From positions 1 through 64,000 of the forward strand of contig CACJYR010000005.1 of the NCBI GenBank assembly GCA_902597675.1: DNA of 64,000 bases, read 5' to 3'. Position numbers and translations under genes: made by a program. This stretch comes from an uncultured Pelagibacteraceae bacterium (GTDB lineage: Bacteria; Pseudomonadota; Alphaproteobacteria; Pelagibacterales; Pelagibacteraceae). Positions 9,910 through 18,944 of the stretch are shown piece by piece (position 1 is the stretch's first letter; each line of letters begins with the position of its first letter). The notes beneath the pieces were generated by a model that saw only the letters and a program-made list of their open reading frames with translations, made no database searches and had not been told where the DNA came from.

Positions 9910-11364
9910 ATGTCAGTAAATTTAAAAATCGACCCCTATGGTTTTAGAGAGTATGACGCTCGATGGTTGTATGAAAAAGACATAAATCTCCCAGGCATAA
10001 CGAATCTTGGTAAAGGACTAGGTACACAAATTATAAAACAAACAAATAAAACAAATCCAAAAGTAATTGTTGGTCATGATTATCGATCATATAGCGAAGA
10101 TATAAAAGCAGCGCTTAAAAAAGGTTTAGTTTCAACAGGTTGTTTTGTTGAAGACGTAGGTTTGTCTTTGTCTCCGATGGTTTATTTTGCACAATTCCAT
10201 TTTAATTCTGATGCTGTTGCAATGGTAACTGCAAGTCATAACGACAATGGTTGGACAGGTGTAAAAATGGGTATTAAGAAAGGATTAACACATGCACCTG
10301 AAGAAATGAAAGAATTAAAAGAAATAACATTAAGTGAAAACTTTGTAAACGGACAAGGTCAGGAAAAAAAAATAGAAAATTTTCAAAACATATATAAACA
10401 AAGTTTAATAGATAACAATAAAATCAAAAAAAAAATTAAAGCAGTGGTAGCTTGTGGTAATGGAACTGCAGGAATTTTTGCTCCTGACATTTTGCGTGGA
10501 ATTGGTTGTGAAGTAATAGAACTTGATTGTAATTTAGACTGGACCTTCCCTAAATATAATCCGAATCCAGAAGACTTAAAAATGCTACATGCAATTTCTG
10601 ATGCTGTTAAAAAAAATAATGCTGATATCGGATTTGGATTTGATGGTGATGGTGACAGAGTAGGAGTAATTGATAATGAAGGGAATGAAATATTTTCAGA
10701 TAAAATAGGATTATTAATTGCAAGAAGTTTGTCAAATAAATATAAAAATTCTGTTTTCGTAGTGGATGTAAAATCAACAGGATTGTATGCGAATGATGAA
10801 TTATTAAATTTTAATAAATGTAAAACAATTTATTGGAAAACTGGTCATTCACATATCAAAAGAAAAGTTAACAATGAAAACGCTTTAGCAGGATTTGAAA
10901 AAAGTGGACACTTTTTTTTTAATCAACCTTTGGGTTACGGGTATGACGATGGTATCAATTCAGCGATCCAAGTTTGTCATTTATTAGATAATCAGAACAA
11001 AAAAATGAATGAAATAATTAAAGAAATCCCAAAAACTTTTCAAACACCTACTATGGCTCCTTATTGCAAGGATGAGGAAAAATATTCTTTGGTCGATAAA
11101 ATTATTAAAGATATTGAAAAAATTAAAAAAGAAAAAGTTAAAATAGATGACCAAGAAATTGATGAAATTTTAACTGTGAATGGTGTTAGATTTTCGTTTA
11201 AAGATGGTTCATGGGGTTTGATTAGAGCCTCCTCTAATAAACCTTCTTTAGTGATTGTAACAGAAAGTCCTACCTCCGATGAAAGAAAATTAAAAATATT
11301 TAAATTTATAGATTCCTTACTTCAAAAAACGGGCAAAATTGGTGAATACGACCAAAAAATTTAA
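9910..11364 (+). CDS. manB: Phosphomannomutase/phosphoglucomutase
   Basis: Phosphohexomutase motifs TASHNDNGWTG (active Ser), FGFDGDGDRVGVID, GFEKSGH. Confidence 0.9.
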   Translation: MSVNLKIDPYGFREYDARWLYEKDINLPGITNLGKGLGTQIIKQTNKTNPKVIVGHDYRSYSEDIKAALKKGLVSTGCFVEDVGLSLSPMVYFAQFHFNSDAVAMVTASHNDNGWTGVKMGIKKGLTHAPEEMKELKEITLSENFVNGQGQEKKIENFQNIYKQSLIDNNKIKKKIKAVVACGNGTAGIFAPDILRGIGCEVIELDCNLDWTFPKYNPNPEDLKMLHAISDAVKKNNADIGFGFDGDGDRVGVIDNEGNEIFSDKIGLLIARSLSNKYKNSVFVVDVKSTGLYANDELLNFNKCKTIYWKTGHSHIKRKVNNENALAGFEKSGHFFFNQPLGYGYDDGINSAIQVCHLLDNQNKKMNEIIKEIPKTFQTPTMAPYCKDEEKYSLVDKIIKDIEKIKKEKVKIDDQEIDEILTVNGVRFSFKDGSWGLIRASSNKPSLVIVTESPTSDERKLKIFKFIDSLLQKTGKIGEYDQKI

Positions 11365-12450
11365 CTAATCACTCTTTTCTTCAGGTTCATCTTTATTTAA
11401 TGAGTTGTCACTATAAAATTTTTTAATTAATTCTTCCTCTTTCTTTTTTTGCTCTAAATCAAATTTTTCTTCCCACTCTTTCAATCTTCTCTCTTCTTCT
11501 AGTATTCTTTGTTCTTCCTCTAATTTTTGTTTAATTTCTAGTTCTTTTTCCTCTTCTATCCTTTTTTGCTCCTCTTCTTCTTTTCTTAATTTCTCTGTTC
11601 TCTCATATTCTTCTTTTTGACGTAAAAATCTCTCCTCTTCTTCTGCTTTAATTTTTTCCTCTTTGAGTCTTAACTCTTCCTCTTTAACTCTCTGTTCTGC
11701 TTGCTCTTTTAAGATTTGTCTTTCTATCTCTTTTTGTCTCTCATTTTCGATCTCTTTTAACCTTATTTCTGACTCTTTAAGTTTTTCCTCCTCATATTTT
11801 AATCTTTTAGCTGCTTCTCTTATTCTTTGTTCTTCATCTAATCTTTTTTGTCTCTCTATCTCATTAAGTCTAATTTGCTCGTGTCTTTCTCTCTCTTTTT
11901 CCTCTCTTAATTGCTGTGCTTTAATCTCCTTTTCTTTTAAAGCTTGTTCTTTTGTTTTTATCTTTTCTTCCCGAGCTCTTTGTCTCTCAAGCATTCTCAA
12001 TCTAAGTTCTTCTTCTCTGATCTTTCTAGCATCCTCTCTTATTTTTTTAGCTTCCTCATCTTTAATTTTTTGTTGTTCAATAAATATCCTCTTAGCTTCG
12101 ATTTTTTTTCTTTTTTCCTCATTTTTTTTAATTTGCTTTTCATTTTCAATCATCAGTCTTCTTTGCTCAAGAATTTGTTTTTTTTCCTCTTTTATTCTTT
12201 CTTCTTTTTCTCTTTGAGCTTGTTTTTTTTGGTTCTCAAGTTCTTTTTTTTCGTTGATAATTCTCTGTCTTGCTGATCTCTCTTTGCTTATTTTTCTTTC
12301 TTTTTGGATCTTTGTATAAAAATTCTGTAATTTATTTTTACCTTGTTCAATGAAATTAAATGGGTTCATATCAAATTTACCCTTTTTACTATCTCGACTA
12401 TTAGATTTATTGTTAACTCTTTTTTTTTGAACCATATTAAAAGGTAACAC
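11365..12450 (-). CDS. Highly charged Glu/Lys/Arg-rich coiled-coil protein of unknown function
   Basis: 361 aa with almost continuous charged helical sequence (EEERLRQKEEYERTEKLRKEEEEQ...). Confidence 0.8.
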   Translation of the reverse strand: MLPFNMVQKKRVNNKSNSRDSKKGKFDMNPFNFIEQGKNKLQNFYTKIQKERKISKERSARQRIINEKKELENQKKQAQREKEERIKEEKKQILEQRRLMIENEKQIKKNEEKRKKIEAKRIFIEQQKIKDEEAKKIREDARKIREEELRLRMLERQRAREEKIKTKEQALKEKEIKAQQLREEKERERHEQIRLNEIERQKRLDEEQRIREAAKRLKYEEEKLKESEIRLKEIENERQKEIERQILKEQAEQRVKEEELRLKEEKIKAEEEERFLRQKEEYERTEKLRKEEEEQKRIEEEKELEIKQKLEEEQRILEEERRLKEWEEKFDLEQKKKEEELIKKFYSDNSLNKDEPEEKSD

Positions 12451-12588
12451 TATTTAAATTATTTTAAATATAAACCATGTGTTTAAATTGTGGTTTTTTG
12501 ATTATTTCAATTTTTACGTGCACAATAGGATAATTTTTTTTAAAAAAATATTTTGATTCGCAAGAAGAATCGAATAAATTTTAAATAT

Positions 12589-12621
12589 GGGTGGTAGAGG
12601 GAGACTGAAGCCACCCTTTTT
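12589..12621 (+). terminator. Putative intrinsic terminator (GGGTGG...CCACCC TTTTT)
   Basis: 6-bp GC-rich stem 12589-12594/12611-12616 followed by TTTTT on the + strand; no annotated + strand gene upstream. Confidence 0.4.
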
Positions 12622-12623
12622 CT

Positions 12624-13274
12624 TTAGTACTTCTTATTCTTAACAACTTTATATTCAAAATTTTGGGTTGTCTCATTTACACTAATTAGTTTAGCGCCAT
12701 TTTTAATATGAAATTTATAAGCCATATCTGTTAAAGGAGACAAAGTAACTAATCTGTTAAGATGATTTGATTTTTTTATTTTGTTAAATACTTCTTTGAC
12801 AATTAATTTACCACCACCTTTTTTTTTAGACCAAACAGTATAAGCAATTGCAATTTTACCTACATTTTGTCCTCTTAGGGTGCTCTGCAAATGAGCATCT
12901 TGACTCATAATATCTAGCTCTTCTACAGACTTTGGTATTTCATTAGTATAAGCAAAACACATGACAGCATGGATTTCTCTTTTATACTTAACCCCAAAAA
13001 TTTTTCTTCCATAACTTCTTCTAAAAGTATTATCAAGTTCTGGTCTTACAGGATCTTCTTTAGTATTACATTCTTTCAACTCAACCAGCTCTGCGCCTTT
13101 AATCCAATCAAAAAAATTACCAATATTTTTACCAATAATTTGTTTATTTTTTCTAAATCTTGCTTTTATTCTTGGTTTAAATTTCTTAGCTTTCTTTGAA
13201 TAGTTCTTAATAGAACCATCTTTCAAATATTTAGCTACAAGTTTTTCTTTAACAACTTTAATAATTTCTCTCAT
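12624..13274 (-). CDS. Conserved-looking hypothetical protein, possible GNAT-like fold
   Basis: 216 aa ORF; LRGQNVGKIAIAYTVWSKKKGGGKLIVKEVFNKI...AYKFHIKNGAKLI weakly resembles acetyltransferases. Confidence 0.6.
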   Translation of the reverse strand: MREIIKVVKEKLVAKYLKDGSIKNYSKKAKKFKPRIKARFRKNKQIIGKNIGNFFDWIKGAELVELKECNTKEDPVRPELDNTFRRSYGRKIFGVKYKREIHAVMCFAYTNEIPKSVEELDIMSQDAHLQSTLRGQNVGKIAIAYTVWSKKKGGGKLIVKEVFNKIKKSNHLNRLVTLSPLTDMAYKFHIKNGAKLISVNETTQNFEYKVVKNKKY

Positions 13275-13287
13275 AATCTTAGATTAA

Positions 13288-14121
13288 TTATAAATTAAAA
13301 TATCTAAATATAAAAATTGTCCCAATAACATAAAGAAAAACTCCAAACATTCTTTGAGCTTTAATTTTACTCATTTTATGTACTGTATTAACTCCTACTC
13401 TTGCCATTATAGTTGTTATTGGAATAAATATTAAAAAAGCTGGGATATTTACAAAACCAATGCTTAAAGGCAAATTAACATCTAAATACAGTCCAGTTGA
13501 AAAAAATCCTATTGTACCAGAAATGGAAATAACCCAACCGATAGCAGCGGCACTACCAATAGCTTTTGTAATCGGATATCCAAAAAATCTTAATATAGGA
13601 ACATTCATCATTGCACCTGTAATACCCATAGGTGCAGAAATTGAACCAGATATAAATCCTAAAATAGCTTTGGAAAAAAAACTAAAACTAGGTTTGATTT
13701 TATTGGAATTTTCTTGTTGTAAAAGCAAGTATGCACCAAAAATAAAAACAACTATTGAAAAAAAAAGAACTAAATATTTTGTTTTTAAAATAGCTGCTAG
13801 AAAGGATCCAAAAAAAACTCCTAAGATAACAAAAAATCCAAAAATTTTTAAAATACTTAAATCAACTGCATTATGTTTTCTATGCGTAAGAACTGAAGCT
13901 GTAGAAGTAAATATTGTTATGAAAAAAGCAGTACCAACAGCTAAGTGCATTGTGTAATCCTCTGTGAGATTTAAAAAATCGAATATAAAAAAAAGAAATG
14001 GAACTGATATTAAACCACCTCCTATCCCAAAAAGTCCAGCAAAAAAACCAACTGGAACAGCGGCCATGACCATTAAAATAATCAAATAAAAATAATTTAA
14101 ATTTGTAAGGGAGTCGGTCAA
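13288..14121 (-). CDS. TauE/SafE family sulfite/anion exporter
   Basis: Repeated GGGLISVPFLFF and PMGITGAMMNVPILRFFGYP motifs, multi-TM. Confidence 0.88.
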   Translation of the reverse strand: MTDSLTNLNYFYLIILMVMAAVPVGFFAGLFGIGGGLISVPFLFFIFDFLNLTEDYTMHLAVGTAFFITIFTSTASVLTHRKHNAVDLSILKIFGFFVILGVFFGSFLAAILKTKYLVLFFSIVVFIFGAYLLLQQENSNKIKPSFSFFSKAILGFISGSISAPMGITGAMMNVPILRFFGYPITKAIGSAAAIGWVISISGTIGFFSTGLYLDVNLPLSIGFVNIPAFLIFIPITTIMARVGVNTVHKMSKIKAQRMFGVFLYVIGTIFIFRYFNL

Positions 14122-14132
14122 TTTTTATATTA

Positions 14133-14969
14133 TTAGTTTATACTTAAATACTCGATAAACGATCGTATTGATACTAAAATTAAAAATATCCCAAAAATTT
14201 TACTAAGTAATTTTTTATCAATTTTATGAACAACTTTAGCTCCTATTCGAGCCATAACCATCGTAACAGGTACAAATACTGCAAAGCCTAATAGATTAAT
14301 ATAACCAATGCTATAAGGGGTATTTACATTATCAATTATTTTACCACCAGTTATCATTGTAATAGTTCCTGTTACAGCAATTAAAAAACCAACTGCTGCT
14401 GCTGTACCGATTGATTTTCTAATGTCATATCCAAAAGTTCTCATAAAAGGAACCATTAAAGATCCACCCCCAATACCTAAAGGCACAGATATAAATCCAA
14501 TAATTACACCCGAAATATTTTTTACAATAGCTGAAATTTGTTTTGGGTTATCTACTAATTTTTCTCTTAAAAAAATAAAAAACAATCCAACCATAAGAGC
14601 GAAGATTGAAAAAAATAAAACTAATGCAGGAGTTTTTAAATTCACAGCTAAGAAAGTTCCACCAATAACACCAGCTAAAATAAAAACACCAAATGATCTT
14701 ACCATTTTAAAATCAACAGCGTCATACTCTTTATGGGTCATTGTTGAAATGATTGAAGTGGGAATAATTATTGCAAGTGATGTTCCAACCGAAAGATGCA
14801 TTCTCGTGACGATATCGAAATCCAAAACAGTAAAAGCATAATAAAGCGCAGGAACCATTACAATACCACCACCTACTCCCAACAATCCAGCCATGAAACC
14901 TGCTCCCGCAGCCGCAACTGCTAAAACAAATAATAAATTTATTAATTCAGCAGTAGCAATTGTTTCCAT
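14133..14969 (-). CDS. TauE/SafE family sulfite/anion exporter (tandem paralogue)
   Basis: GVGGGIVMVPALYYAF and PLGIGGGSLMVPFMRTFGYD motifs; same topology as neighbouring gene. Confidence 0.88.
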   Translation of the reverse strand: METIATAELINLLFVLAVAAAGAGFMAGLLGVGGGIVMVPALYYAFTVLDFDIVTRMHLSVGTSLAIIIPTSIISTMTHKEYDAVDFKMVRSFGVFILAGVIGGTFLAVNLKTPALVLFFSIFALMVGLFFIFLREKLVDNPKQISAIVKNISGVIIGFISVPLGIGGGSLMVPFMRTFGYDIRKSIGTAAAVGFLIAVTGTITMITGGKIIDNVNTPYSIGYINLLGFAVFVPVTMVMARIGAKVVHKIDKKLLSKIFGIFLILVSIRSFIEYLSIN

Positions 14970-16012
14970 TAGGAACTTACTTGATTGGCTTTTTCATTAT
15001 TTTGAACAATTGTCATAATATGTTTTGCCTTTTGAAAATCAGAATCTCTCGCCATCATATTATCACTTAAATATCTTTTCCAATCTTTGGAGCCTACCTG
15101 ACCATGGTACAAACCAACTGTGTGTCTCATTATATGATTTACTTTAGTTCCCTTCTTTACTTCATCATTCAAATATTCTAAAAGTTTTTTAACCACTTCT
15201 TCTCTTGAAGGATTATCATTTGTTTTGAATATCTCTTTTTCAATTTCAACCAGCGAATATGGATTTTGATAGATGGACCTACCAATCATTACTCCGTCAC
15301 AAAATTTCATGTGATTATTTATTTCGCTTACTTTGGTTATACCACCATTTATAATTATTTCTAAATCTGGATTTGCTTTTTTAATCTCATAAACCATGTT
15401 GTAATTTAATTTTGGAATATTCAAATTCTGCTTTGGTGATAATCCAGAAAGCATTGCTTTTCTTGCATGTAAAATAAATGTTTTTGTACCTACGTCTCTT
15501 AATTTGTGAACAAAATTATTAAGATATTCAAAATCTTCGACATCATCAAAACCTATACGAGTTTTAGCTGTTACAGGAATTTTACTTACCTTGACCATAG
15601 AATGAATACATTCCGCTACTAGGTCTGGTTCCTTCATTAGACACGCGCCGAACTTATTTTTTTGAACCTTTTTACTTGGACACCCAAGATTAATATTTAT
15701 TTCATCATAACCCATGTCCTCTGCAATTTTTGCAACCTCTGCTAATTCATTTTTATCAGATCCACCAACCTGTAAAGCTAAAGGTTTTTCCTCTGGACTA
15801 AATGATAAAATTTTATTTCTATCTCCATGAATTGCTGATTTAGTGGCGACCATCTCAGTATAAAGCATTACATTTTTACTCATTAATCTTAGAAAAAAAC
15901 GATCGTGCCTATCGGTACAATCCATCATTGGAGCGACTGAAACTTTTCTATTAATTTTTTGTTTAGTATCCAAGTGCTTTACCCATGATTTTATCAGGTA
16001 ACCATGTAACAA
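14969..16012 (-). CDS. dusA: tRNA-dihydrouridine synthase A (true start probably internal, near 15973)
   Basis: VSVAPMMDCTDRHDRFF, INLGCPSKKVQKNKFGACLM; the 5' end of the ORF overlaps dctM. Confidence 0.92.
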   Translation of the reverse strand: MLHGYLIKSWVKHLDTKQKINRKVSVAPMMDCTDRHDRFFLRLMSKNVMLYTEMVATKSAIHGDRNKILSFSPEEKPLALQVGGSDKNELAEVAKIAEDMGYDEININLGCPSKKVQKNKFGACLMKEPDLVAECIHSMVKVSKIPVTAKTRIGFDDVEDFEYLNNFVHKLRDVGTKTFILHARKAMLSGLSPKQNLNIPKLNYNMVYEIKKANPDLEIIINGGITKVSEINNHMKFCDGVMIGRSIYQNPYSLVEIEKEIFKTNDNPSREEVVKKLLEYLNDEVKKGTKVNHIMRHTVGLYHGQVGSKDWKRYLSDNMMARDSDFQKAKHIMTIVQNNEKANQVSS

Positions 16013-17294
16013 TTTCAGGAAAAATACATAGAATTAAAATAGCCAATGCCATAATTATCATGAAAGGAATAGAGCCTTTTAAAATTTCAGACAAACTTAC
16101 ATCTGGGGTAATGCCCTTTATAATATAGAGATTTAATCCTACAGGAGGTGTTATCAATCCTATTTCCATATTGATAGTGAACACAATTGCAAACCAATAA
16201 GGATCAAATCCTAAAGTTGTTATTACGGGCAACAAAATTGCAGAGGTCATAACAATCACTGCAACAGGAGGTAAAAAGAAACCAGCGATCAAAAGAAATA
16301 TATTAATTAAAATAAATACAACCCACTTATTTGAACTTAACTCAACCATACTTTGGGCTAAAGATTGAGTTACGTACAATTGTGAAAGAGTGAATGCAAA
16401 AAGATAAGAAGCTGCAATAATAAACATTATCATTACACTTTCCTTCATTGATACTTTAACAATATTCCAAATCTTTTTTGGTTGATAAATTTTGTAAACA
16501 ACGGCTATTAGGACAAAAACTAAGAACGCTCCAACACCAGATGCTTCCGACGGAGTTGCCACCCCACCATATAAAACATATAAAACTCCAGCAATAATTG
16601 CTAGGAATGGAAGGATTCTAGGCAATACTTCAAGTTTTTCTTTCAATGTTGGCTTTACCCTGTTTCGTAAAGCTTTTGCAGCATCTTTATCTATAAAATA
16701 ACTATGGATAAGTGCCCAAATTGCAAACATTCCTGCCAACATAAAGCCAGGTACTAATCCACATAAAAATAATCTTCCGATTGATGTTCCAGTTGCAATT
16801 CCATAAACAATTAAAACAATACTTGGAGGAATTAAAACTCCTAATGTTCCACCAGCTGCTATAGTTCCAGTAGCTATTTGATCTGAGTAGCCCCTTTTTC
16901 TCATTTCGGGTATTCCCATAGTTCCAATAGCTGCACAAGTTGCGGGACTTGATCCACTTAATGCAGCAAAAATTGAGCATGCTCCTATATTAGAAATCAC
17001 TAGTCCACCTGGTACTCTCCAAAGCCATCTATCTAATCCTGTGTATAAATCTTTACCTGCAGGAGAATTAGCAACTGCCATTCCCATTAAAATAAACATT
17101 GGTATTGAAAGTAAAACAAATGAATTTAAACCAGCAAAGAATGTTTCAGCAAAAACATCAAGCATTTGAAAACCTTCAAATGATACTAAAAGAACTATCG
17201 ATACAAAACTCAAACCAAAAGCAATTGGAATTCCAGAAAAAAGCACCAGCAAAGTAAAAACTGCAACGATTAAAGCTATTATCAATGGGTCCAT
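15963..17294 (-). CDS. dctM: TRAP transporter large permease (DctM)
   Basis: DctM-type multi-TM protein (FAALSGSSPATCAAIGTMGIPEM, TPPVGLNLYIIKG). Confidence 0.93.
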   Translation of the reverse strand: MDPLIIALIVAVFTLLVLFSGIPIAFGLSFVSIVLLVSFEGFQMLDVFAETFFAGLNSFVLLSIPMFILMGMAVANSPAGKDLYTGLDRWLWRVPGGLVISNIGACSIFAALSGSSPATCAAIGTMGIPEMRKRGYSDQIATGTIAAGGTLGVLIPPSIVLIVYGIATGTSIGRLFLCGLVPGFMLAGMFAIWALIHSYFIDKDAAKALRNRVKPTLKEKLEVLPRILPFLAIIAGVLYVLYGGVATPSEASGVGAFLVFVLIAVVYKIYQPKKIWNIVKVSMKESVMIMFIIAASYLFAFTLSQLYVTQSLAQSMVELSSNKWVVFILINIFLLIAGFFLPPVAVIVMTSAILLPVITTLGFDPYWFAIVFTINMEIGLITPPVGLNLYIIKGITPDVSLSEILKGSIPFMIIMALAILILCIFPEIVTWLPDKIMGKALGY

Positions 17295-17788
17295 TAATTA
17301 TAATCCTTATCGTCAGTGAGTTTGATAATTTCAGCTATATATTGAAGAATCATTAGTATCGCGCCTAAAGCCATTGAGGAATATGGTATCCATAAAGGTG
17401 GATCCCAAACTGTTCCGGTCGAATAATTTTTTGTAAATGCTTCCTCAACCATTAAAAATCCAAAATAAAATAAAATTAGAAAAAATAATAAACTCAATAA
17501 GGAGGTAAAAATTTTTAAGCGGATGATATTTTTTTTGGAGAGGAAATCATAAATCCATTCCATACTAACGTGAGCTTTTTCACTAAGTACATACACACTT
17601 CCTATAAAAGTTGATGCAACCAGTAACATGGTAACTAATTCTGTTTGCCAAGTAATTGCTCTTTGAAAAAAATATCTCTCAAAAACTAGCTCTACAATAA
17701 CTAAAATTGATAAGAGCAAAGCTAATACTGCAAAAGCACCACAAGCTTTTGCTATAAAATCACAAAATTTAAGATATTTTTCTTTCAT
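17294..17788 (-). CDS. dctQ: TRAP transporter small permease (DctQ)
   Basis: 164 aa, 4 TM; between dctP and dctM. Confidence 0.88.
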   Translation of the reverse strand: MKEKYLKFCDFIAKACGAFAVLALLLSILVIVELVFERYFFQRAITWQTELVTMLLVASTFIGSVYVLSEKAHVSMEWIYDFLSKKNIIRLKIFTSLLSLLFFLILFYFGFLMVEEAFTKNYSTGTVWDPPLWIPYSSMALGAILMILQYIAEIIKLTDDKDYN

Positions 17789-17824
17789 AAAAAAACCCCT
17801 ATTTAATAAGAATAAATAGGGGTT
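17787..17824 (-). terminator. Terminator/attenuator hairpin between dctP and dctQ
   Basis: Perfect 12-bp stem aacccctattta / taaataggggtt (17794-17805 / 17813-17824), 7-nt loop, then a U-tract on the minus strand immediately before the dctQ ATG. Confidence 0.85.
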
Positions 17825-17838
17825 CTTTATATATTATT

Positions 17839-18849
17839 TTATTTAACTGCTAAAGCCATTTCCATCAGCTTATCGCCACCTGGAACTTTATCAGCAAATG
17901 CTTTGTGAGATGATTTTTTTGCAATCTCTACCCACGCAGCATGATCTTTTTCGTTCATGTATACTAATTTAACACCTGCAGCTTTATAAGCTTCTTCAAA
18001 CTTTTTATCTAAGTTTTCAACTTGAGCTGTCATGTATTTTTCAGCAACTTTTCCTGCTTTCATCAAAGCTTTTTGCTGCTTAGAATTTAAAGCATCAAAA
18101 GACTTTTTAGACATCAGAATTGGCTCATACATAAACCATAATCCAAATTTTCCTGGAGGTGTTGCACATGAAACTTGCTCATAAATTTTGTAACTCACAA
18201 AACTTCCTGAGCTAGTATTTGCACCTGTTAATACACCTGTTTGTAAACCAGTATAAATTTCAGATGATGGCATACTTTGTATACCTGCTCCTGCAGCTTC
18301 TAACATTTGGTTAAATGCTTTACCAGCAGCTCTCATCACTTGTCCTTTTGCATCACTAGGATTTTTAATACATTTAGTTTTTGAAGCAAAACCACCACCT
18401 AACCAAGCGTCAGATAAAACTACAACACCAGCATCATTAATGATTTTTTTAATTTCAGTCATCATTGGACCTTTATTAAATCTTAATGCGTGATCATGAT
18501 TTTTTACAGTTCCTGGCATTAGTGTTGCATCAAATTCTGGATGAAACTTAGATGCGTATGCTAAAGGAAAAGCAGAAATATCTAACTGACCAGTTGTCAT
18601 AGGTTTCCACTGTTCTTTTGGTTTATATAATGATTTAGCTGGATAAATTCTGATATCTATTCCAACATTTGCTTTTTTAACCTCGTCAGCAATGATTTGA
18701 ACCATTTCATGACGTGGATCATAAGATCCATCAGCTCTTGGAGTACCAGGCCATTGGTGACTTGCTTTTAGCGTAACTGCATAAGCAGAACCAATAGCAG
18801 TAAAAACAAAAACTAATGAAGTTAAATATAAAGATATTCTTTTTAACAT
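17839..18849 (-). CDS. dctP: TRAP transporter periplasmic substrate-binding protein (DctP)
   Basis: Signal peptide; DctP-family sequence; upstream of dctQM. Confidence 0.9.
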   Translation of the reverse strand: MLKRISLYLTSLVFVFTAIGSAYAVTLKASHQWPGTPRADGSYDPRHEMVQIIADEVKKANVGIDIRIYPAKSLYKPKEQWKPMTTGQLDISAFPLAYASKFHPEFDATLMPGTVKNHDHALRFNKGPMMTEIKKIINDAGVVVLSDAWLGGGFASKTKCIKNPSDAKGQVMRAAGKAFNQMLEAAGAGIQSMPSSEIYTGLQTGVLTGANTSSGSFVSYKIYEQVSCATPPGKFGLWFMYEPILMSKKSFDALNSKQQKALMKAGKVAEKYMTAQVENLDKKFEEAYKAAGVKLVYMNEKDHAAWVEIAKKSSHKAFADKVPGGDKLMEMALAVK

Positions 18850-18944
18850 TATTTTTTCCCTCTATTGTTATTTATAATAATTCAATTAAAGTGAACTTAT
18901 TAATAAGAGTCAAGTCGACAAAAACTCATGTATGATGAAGTAAT

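Noticed and set aside
11663-12276. Overlapping + strand ORFs (184 and 110 aa) opposite the coiled-coil gene
   Set aside because: Ser/Phe/Leu-rich mirror translations of Glu/Lys/Arg-rich codons; antisense artefacts of codon composition.
12540-12600. tmRNA or second tRNA in the 12.5 kb gap
   Set aside because: The GATTC/GAATC hairpin superficially resembles a T-arm but no acceptor stem, CCA end or anticodon arm could be assembled.
14969-16012. Extended dusA N-terminus overlapping dctM by 50 bp
   Set aside because: Residues before LDTKQKINRKVSVAPMMD are not DusA-like; a downstream non-ATG start near 15973 is more plausible.
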